64,000 bases of DNA from Blastomussa wellsi (lineage: Eukaryota > Cnidaria > Anthozoa > Scleractinia > Plerogyridae): positions 1,369,286 through 1,433,285 of the forward strand of contig OX393564.1 of the NCBI GenBank assembly GCA_947652115.1, written 5' to 3'. This document shows positions 58,586-64,000 of this stretch, piece by piece. Position 1 is the stretch's first letter, and every line of letters begins with the position of its first letter. Both the position numbers and the translations under genes were made by a program. The notes beneath the pieces were generated by a model that was not told where the DNA came from, searched no databases, and worked only from the letters and a program-made list of their open reading frames with translations.

Positions 58586-59096
58586 AGAATTTTTTTTTTG
58601 ATTTAGTGATGTCCCTTTGAAGCCACCGTACAATTCTTTCCTTGTAGGTAGTTTTCTAGCTTTATAATCTGGTTTACTCCACGGAAATATTGTCGGCAAT
58701 TCCCTGAGATGCTTTTACTTTCCTCCTTAAAATTCGTGTATGAGACGATTGCAGTTTCAATGTTTTGTTGCGGATTAATCTTATTTATCCCTTCTGAAGA
58801 GATTTATCTTTAGTAATGCGATGAAACGATAGGTTCGAATTTTTCCTGGATTAGTAATTGCGCAGCGGAACACAGCAGTTATAATGAGAAGGCATACCTA
58901 CTACGCAAGACTAAATTCATTCACCGAAAGCAGCAATTTTGAATTGTGTCCTTCCAATGCGAGCCTTCACTACTTTTAGTCCGCGGAAACCAAAAAATGT
59001 CACGTGATTTTGAAAGTGAGCTATTCCCAGGGCTTTTTAAATTGGCAAATGAAAAATTCCTTATATATTAAAAATATTCACACCTCCAACAGCACA

Positions 59097-59168
59097 GCGT
59101 TGGTGGTATAGTGGTGAGCATAGCTGCCTTCCAAGCAGTTGACCCGGGTTCGATTCCCGGCCAACGCA
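59097..59168 (+). tRNA. tRNA-Gly(UCC)
   Basis: The 72-nt sequence starts GCGTTGGTGGTATAGTGG and ends CGGCCAACGCA. Acceptor arms GCGTTGG/CCAACGC pair perfectly, the anticodon loop CTTCCAA gives UCC, and the T arm CCGGGTTCGATTCCCGG is perfect. A- and B-boxes are intact. A TTTT run at 59176-59179 fits Pol III termination. As far as I recall it matches animal nuclear tRNA-Gly-TCC closely. No intron. Confidence 0.97.
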
Positions 59169-59175
59169 GTACTTG

Positions 59176-59179
59176 TTTT
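59176..59179 (+). terminator. Pol III terminator of tRNA-Gly
   Basis: TTTT seven bases after the mature 3' end of the tRNA. Confidence 0.7.
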
Positions 59180-60423
59180 ACTCTTTTCAATTTCCCCGGT
59201 TTTTTTATTGTAAGTTTTTTGCTAGCTTTTCTTTTAGTGATCTCCCTCCTCTTTATTCTTTAGAAAAAAAATAGATTTAACATAAAATTTCCAACACAGG
59301 TATCTGAATTTAATAACAGTTTTTAAATAAAATGTCGCCGTCTAATACATCATAAAATATTCTACATCTACGTCTTCATTAGTTTATAAGTCGGTAAAAA
59401 ATCTGCAAACACATCAAACCGACTGTAAAATGAAAAAAAAAAGAGACAACTATATTTTTAAAAGAAGTTTTCTTCGTTTCGGGTCATGTGTCGATCGGAT
59501 AATCAGAGTGTACGCAATCAAACACGAGAAAGACTAAGTTCCATTGTTGTGAAGTGGGAGTTGTGGAGCGAGAAGAAACACTCTAGAGTTGTCACAGAAC
59601 TAACTGAAAGTTTAACAGGTAAACGTATGTGTGTATGCATTTCATATAGATAACACTGTTTGTTTATTACACTTAAGATGATTCTGAACTTGAACTGTAG
59701 TCGTGTATTGGTTTGACAAAATTCAGTCAATTCAATTCATACGTTCCATCTGATTTATACCAGCTGATTCATACATTATTTTATGTCGACACGGATTTGA
59801 TGATCTAACCGTATTTTTGGTAAAGCCTGGCACTTAGGACGATGCACAGGGCACGTCGTTTGGAAATATTTTGTCACAATGAATTTTAGGTGCAAGCGTT
59901 ATTTTGTGCTAGTTGCACACATAACAAAGAACAACACATGCACTGCTGATCATGTGACTTGCAAATGGTGAATGCTCGCCATTTATTGTTTGTGTTTGTG
60001 AAATAATGTGATTTGTAAAGCGATTACTGATTGGGTTAGACTTAAGTGGAATCATTTTGTTGAGATTGCACTATACTAGACAGAAAAGCTTTGTTATGCA
60101 ACATCAAGATCAGTGTGCGACAAATGCGGAGACCTGTACACTTCCAGAAGATTTCAAAGTAAATATCAATTCCATCCCCAGAGCCTGCTTTTCTTTTAGT
60201 CAGCACCAAGAACACAGACTCTGACCAGGACCGATTTTTGGGGCATGCACATAGTGCATGGTTTTTTATTCCCGAGCAATCAGATTAATTGAAAAAATTC
60301 TGAGTTTGCGCAGAATGGCAGGAAGTCTGCAAAATTCAGACTTCCGGGATCGGTCCCGGCCAGATCTGACCAAAAGTAAAGTGGGCTCTCACCCAAGCAC
60401 TGAGTTTCCCTCGCAGAAAAACC
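59180..60423. other. Region upstream of MTHFR
   Basis: About 1.2 kb without a recognisable gene. It presumably contains the MTHFR promoter and 5' UTR. Short frames near 60258-60443 overlap the MTHFR start in another frame. Confidence 0.5.
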
Positions 60424-63400
60424 ATGGCGCAGCAAACAAGTGACAGGGCAGAGGCCAAGCCACACAAACTCATTGAAATCATCAGGCAGAAAATAGAAAA
60501 TAATGAACAATTCTTCTCCTTGGAGTTCTTTCCACCAAAGACATTTAATGGAGCAACAAACCTGATGGCAATCATTGGTAGATTGAGTGAACATTGTATG
60601 CCTCTTTTCTGTGACATCACATGGAAGCCATCCCAAGATCCCATGTCAGATACATGTCAGCCAGAGCCAAGCACATTGTTAGTTTCTGCAGCAGCAATAG
60701 ACTTATATGGACAAAACATCATGTTTCACATCCCGTCTGGAAACACTACACATAGTCAGGTGTTGGCACATCTCACTCGAGCTAAAAATCTTGGCATTGG
60801 AAGTGTATTAGCAATAAGGGGAGGTATTGGAGTATAAAAATACCTTAATTGATGGTTTTAATATAGAGCCTTTCAACAACACGCAAAATCTGCTCATGTC
60901 GATGGTTATGTTTTTCGCTGCTGTCAATCATCAAACGGATGTCTCATGAAACAGAAGGTCCCTTCAGCAGGGTCAAAAGGTCATGTCTGTCAGTTGTGAT
61001 TGGTAGACTTTGATCCATTTTGTTTGTTTCTGATTTTCAAGGTTCATGGGTTGTCACCATAATTATGATTGACAGCAGCAAAAAATGCAATTGTCGGTTA
61101 GGTTTTGAACTTCAAAGTTTGCATGTTATTGAAAAGCACAGTAACATAAAGCACAGTACAAGCTTACTGGTAGTCGCTTCATTTTCCAAGGAAAAATATG
61201 AGAAATTTCCCTGTATACATTATGCATTGGAAAAGGAATTAATTATTCTCTTTATTTTCCCTTTGCTGTAAATTATGTTAAGTCATATAGTTGAACCCCT
61301 ATTAAGCAGCCTGACTCTCAGGCTGCTTATGTTATTAGACTGACAGTAGTCTTGATGATTGGTCGTGTAATGGGAGGGGGGGGGGGGGTGGTGGCTGCAT
61401 GATGCTTAATGGGTGGTCTCTTAAAAGGGGTTTGACTGTATAACAGAATACAAAACAATGATCCATTTACACATGTACACTAATTTCCAAAAGTCTCACA
61501 GATACTGAATAAGACGTGATTAAACTATGTTATTTTCTCCAATGGGGGATGATTATTAATGTCAAACAGATGGAAGTCGTGAGGAAGAACATGGACCTAA
61601 AGAAGATGGCTTTGACTACACTGTGGACCTGGTTAAATTTATTAGAAATAAATTTGGAGATCACTTCACCATAGGAGTTGTGGGTAGGTCATTGTGGAGT
61701 TCCAGCTAATATGCAGAGAGATGTAGCAGCTCTCGTACGATCTCACATGAATGGCTCAATAAAACAAACAACAGGAACAGTGCCCCTAGCCCCTAAAACA
61801 ATAGCAACTGCTATGCTAGAAGACCTGTAGAGGACCAGTAGAACAATAGAACAAACAACAGGAACAATGCCGCTATAGTCCCTAAAACGATAACAACTGC
61901 TACACTAGAAGACCTGTAGAGGACCAGTTGAACAATAGAACAAACAATAGGAACAATGCCCCTAGCCCCTGAAACAATAACAACTGCTACACTCGAGGAC
62001 CTGTAGAGGACTAGTAGAACAATAGAACAAACAGCAGGAACAATGCCGCTATAGCCCCTAAAACAATAACAACTGCTACACTAGAAGACCTGTAGAGGAC
62101 CAGCTGAACAATGGAACAAACAACAGGAACAATGCCACTATAGCCCCTAAAACAATAACAATTGCTGCACTAAAAGACCTGTAGAGGACCAGTAGAACAA
62201 TAGAACAAACAACAGGAACAATGCCGCTAGCTGTTAGCCCCTTAAACAAGAGCGTTAATTACTGCTAGGACCAGTAGAATTGTAAGCCTATGAGAGCTGC
62301 TACACTACTCAATATATGTAGTCTTTACCTTAATACCTTGTGGGGAATACTAATTATTTGTTTGCATGCACATAAGCAGGGTATTTGATGGCCTCATCCG
62401 ATGTTCAGAGTTATGAAGAAGATCTTAAACATCTCAAAGAACAGGTTGATGCTGGAGCAGACCTTATTATCACTCAGATGTTCTTTGAAGTGAAAACGTT
62501 TATCAAGTTTGTAGAGGATTGCCAAAGATATGGAATTAATGTGCCAATTATTCCGGCCATTTTCCCAATCCAGGTACTAATATGCTGCCAATACTTGTGG
62601 AGGTCAGGCCCTGGTTGTTTGTAAGGTAGATAACTTGATCTAATGGATTAAAATTCCTCTCTTCTCAATCAGAAAAGTTATCAGCTGGGTACATTGAAAG
62701 TTATCCGATCACTGGACTCACTGGGACAGTAGCTAAACCCTTGCTACTCCTCCGTGGATGGGACGCTTGTCCATCTTTGGGTTACCCCCCACCCCAGGGC
62801 ATTGTTTTGCCGAAGAGAGGAGAGAGAGGATAGGCACTGTGAGAGTTAAGTGTCTTTTCCAAAAACACAATGTAGTGCCCTGGCCATGGCATGAACTCTG
62901 ACTGTCCAATCTGGAGTCCAGGGGTTTGTTTATATTTACTTATTTATTGAAAATCCAGTGAGGCAACCAGGAATATACCCAGCAAATGTTATGTTACATA
63001 GGCCAGTGTTAGATCTTTGGGCATCAAACTTTGACCTCATGTGGAGAAACGACTTAAATGAACACCAGGTCGGCTGTAACTTTCGCTTACGATGATTTCA
63101 AATGCAAACCTTTTTAGCTCTTTTGATAGCCCCCTGGGTAGACATTCTTTGTGCTTGTGAGGCAGTCTTTCTTCTTGTAGTAGGGGATGCTAAGAACCAA
63201 GAGAGCGTTTTGTAAGAAGCTACTCATTTGTCTGCATGCTATAGCTATTAATGCTTAGCTTGTATTTCAGCAATTACCATTCTGAGCTCATAGGAAAGCT
63301 ATTTGGCGCATTTCACAATTAACCTGCCATTTCACACGCTCCATGTAGCTTATGTACTTTTCTATTCATATTTTTACCATTTTGTATTGCCGTTCAATTG

Positions 63401-64000
63401 CTGATAGTTACTTTGAACTTGCTTGCTTGTGGTTATTTCACAGAACTTCAATTCTCTGCGGCAGTTGAAGCGAATGTCCCGTGTGGAAATCCCTCAGTGG
63501 TTGCTAGACACCCTTACACCAATGAAAGACGACAGCACAGCCGTCATGAATTACGGCATCAAATACGCTGCAGAAATGTGCAAGCAGTTGTTTGAAAGCG
63601 GCCACGTCCACGGGTTGCATTTCTACACTTTAAATCGCGAAACATCCATCACAGAAATCCTGGAGAAAGTGGGCATGTTCCACAAAGAGGTCGAACCAGA
63701 TTCAAGCATGCGTAGACTGCCCTGGATGCCTGGCCCCGCCCAAGCAAGGAGAGGGCAGATGGAGCTGGTTCGTCCAATCTTTTGGACGTCAAGACCTCGA
63801 AGTTATATGATCCGTACCTCAAACTGGGATGAGTTTCCAAATGGAAGATGGGGTGACTCCAGCGCAGCATCTTTTGGAGAATTGAGAGATTACCATTTGG
63901 CCTTGCTAGGTACACATGAGAGTAAAGAGGATTTGTTGAACATGTGGGGACGTGAGCTTAACAACCCTGAAGACGTGTTTGAGGTGTTCGAGTGCTACTT
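60424..64000 (+). CDS. MTHFR: Methylenetetrahydrofolate reductase, 5' part (runs off the right edge)
   Basis: Reduces 5,10-methylene-THF to 5-methyl-THF with FAD and NAD(P)H, feeding methionine synthesis. Exons seen: 60424-60823, 61570-61683, 62380-62573, 63444 to beyond 64000. They encode about 421 residues: the whole catalytic TIM barrel and the start of the regulatory domain (human is 656 aa). The catalytic [16 protein letters not shown] and [20 protein letters not shown] are conserved, as are [10 protein letters not shown] and [16 protein letters not shown]...[10 protein letters not shown]. At the start of exon 3 the usual FAD-contacting Y-P-x-x-H-P-[DE] is replaced by YLMASSD (see findings). 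The long N-terminal Ser/Thr phosphorylation region of mammals is absent. Intron 2 contains an 88-bp tandem repeat, and intron 3 a SINE. Confidence 0.94.
61741..62280 (+). repeat. 88-bp tandem repeat, six copies (MTHFR intron 2)
   Basis: The word 'acaaacaacaggaacaatgcc' (with variants) begins at 61764, 61851, 61940, 62027, 62116 and 62205, giving periods of 87, 89, 87, 89 and 89. Each unit also has 'agacctgtagaggacca'. The copies are well conserved, so the array is fairly young. It ends about 100 bases before exon 3. Confidence 0.92.
62735..62925 (-). repeat. tRNA-derived SINE, minus strand (MTHFR intron 3)
   Basis: Reverse complement reads 'ctggactccagattggacag', 'agggcactacattgtgtttt' and 'aagacacttaactctcacag', the same head-body junction as the copies at 13231 and 24211. 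Confidence 0.55.

Larger units (their letters stand above)
57987..59035 (-). repeat. Right arm of the large inverted duplication
   Basis: Reverse complement of 56425-57133, with the same gene-fragment exons and microsatellite, plus about 285 extra bases (58640-58925) absent on the left. Confidence 0.85.

Noticed and set aside
58352..58699. Serine-rich open frame over the GAGTTC microsatellite
   Set aside because: Poly-Ser arises from the hexamer in one frame; the array length differs between the two arms, and the likely start is the downstream ATG at 58426.

Overview
The window is eukaryotic nuclear DNA with GT-AG introns, AT-rich non-coding sequence and many short transposable elements. Protein family content and domain architecture point to a cnidarian, most likely a hexacoral such as a stony coral. 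The main clues are a secreted ShKT-domain flavin oxidase, an intronless class A GPCR of the kind expanded in anthozoans, and vertebrate-like conservation of housekeeping genes. I cannot fix the species from sequence alone. No bacterial operon, CRISPR array or viral genome is present.

Layout. (1) 219-394, minus: first exon of a DNAJC16-like ER J-protein, running off the left edge. (2) 1021-17004, plus: a complete 26-exon GIGYF1/2 gene, an mRNA repression scaffold. (3) 20453-34050, plus: an 11-exon Dispatched-3 (DISP3/PTCHD2) membrane protein. (4) 36419-37620: a 37-bp minisatellite of about 32 copies between two convergent genes. (5) 37991-40382, minus: DDI2-like proteasome shuttle protease, three exons. 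(6) 40627-43248, plus: BBS1, nearly intronless, divergent from DDI2 across 244 bp. (7) 44846-46791, plus: POLR2D (RPB4), four exons. (8) 47463-48353, minus: a one-exon GPCR broken by one in-frame stop. (9) 49943-55246, minus: a seven-exon secreted ShKT plus L-amino-acid-oxidase-like protein. (10) 56425-59035: a large imperfect inverted repeat carrying two opposed copies of the first two exons of an unknown gene. (11) 59097-59168: tRNA-Gly(UCC). (12) 60424 to the right edge, plus: MTHFR, 5' part.

Exon models were built by hand from splice signals, reading phase and remembered family sequence. In every complete multi-exon model the exon lengths sum to a multiple of three, and the predicted proteins are close to the family's usual length (GIGYF 1274 aa, DISP3 1302, DDI2 476, BBS1 592, RPB4 142, oxidase 543).

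The introns and intergenic DNA hold numerous MITE-like elements with terminal inverted repeats: a TTAA-flanked family in three copies, hAT-like elements, and a Mutator-like one with a perfect 11-bp target duplication. There are also tRNA-derived SINEs and a LINE 3' end whose tail resembles that of one SINE copy. The genes are not an operon or a pathway. They are mostly ordinary conserved genes (translation control, proteasome, cilium, transcription, folate). The more unusual items are the ShKT-oxidase fusion, the putative furin site and Lys/Thr/Pro-rich loop in DISP3, the altered FAD-loop motif in MTHFR, the GPCR nonsense codon and the inverted duplication.
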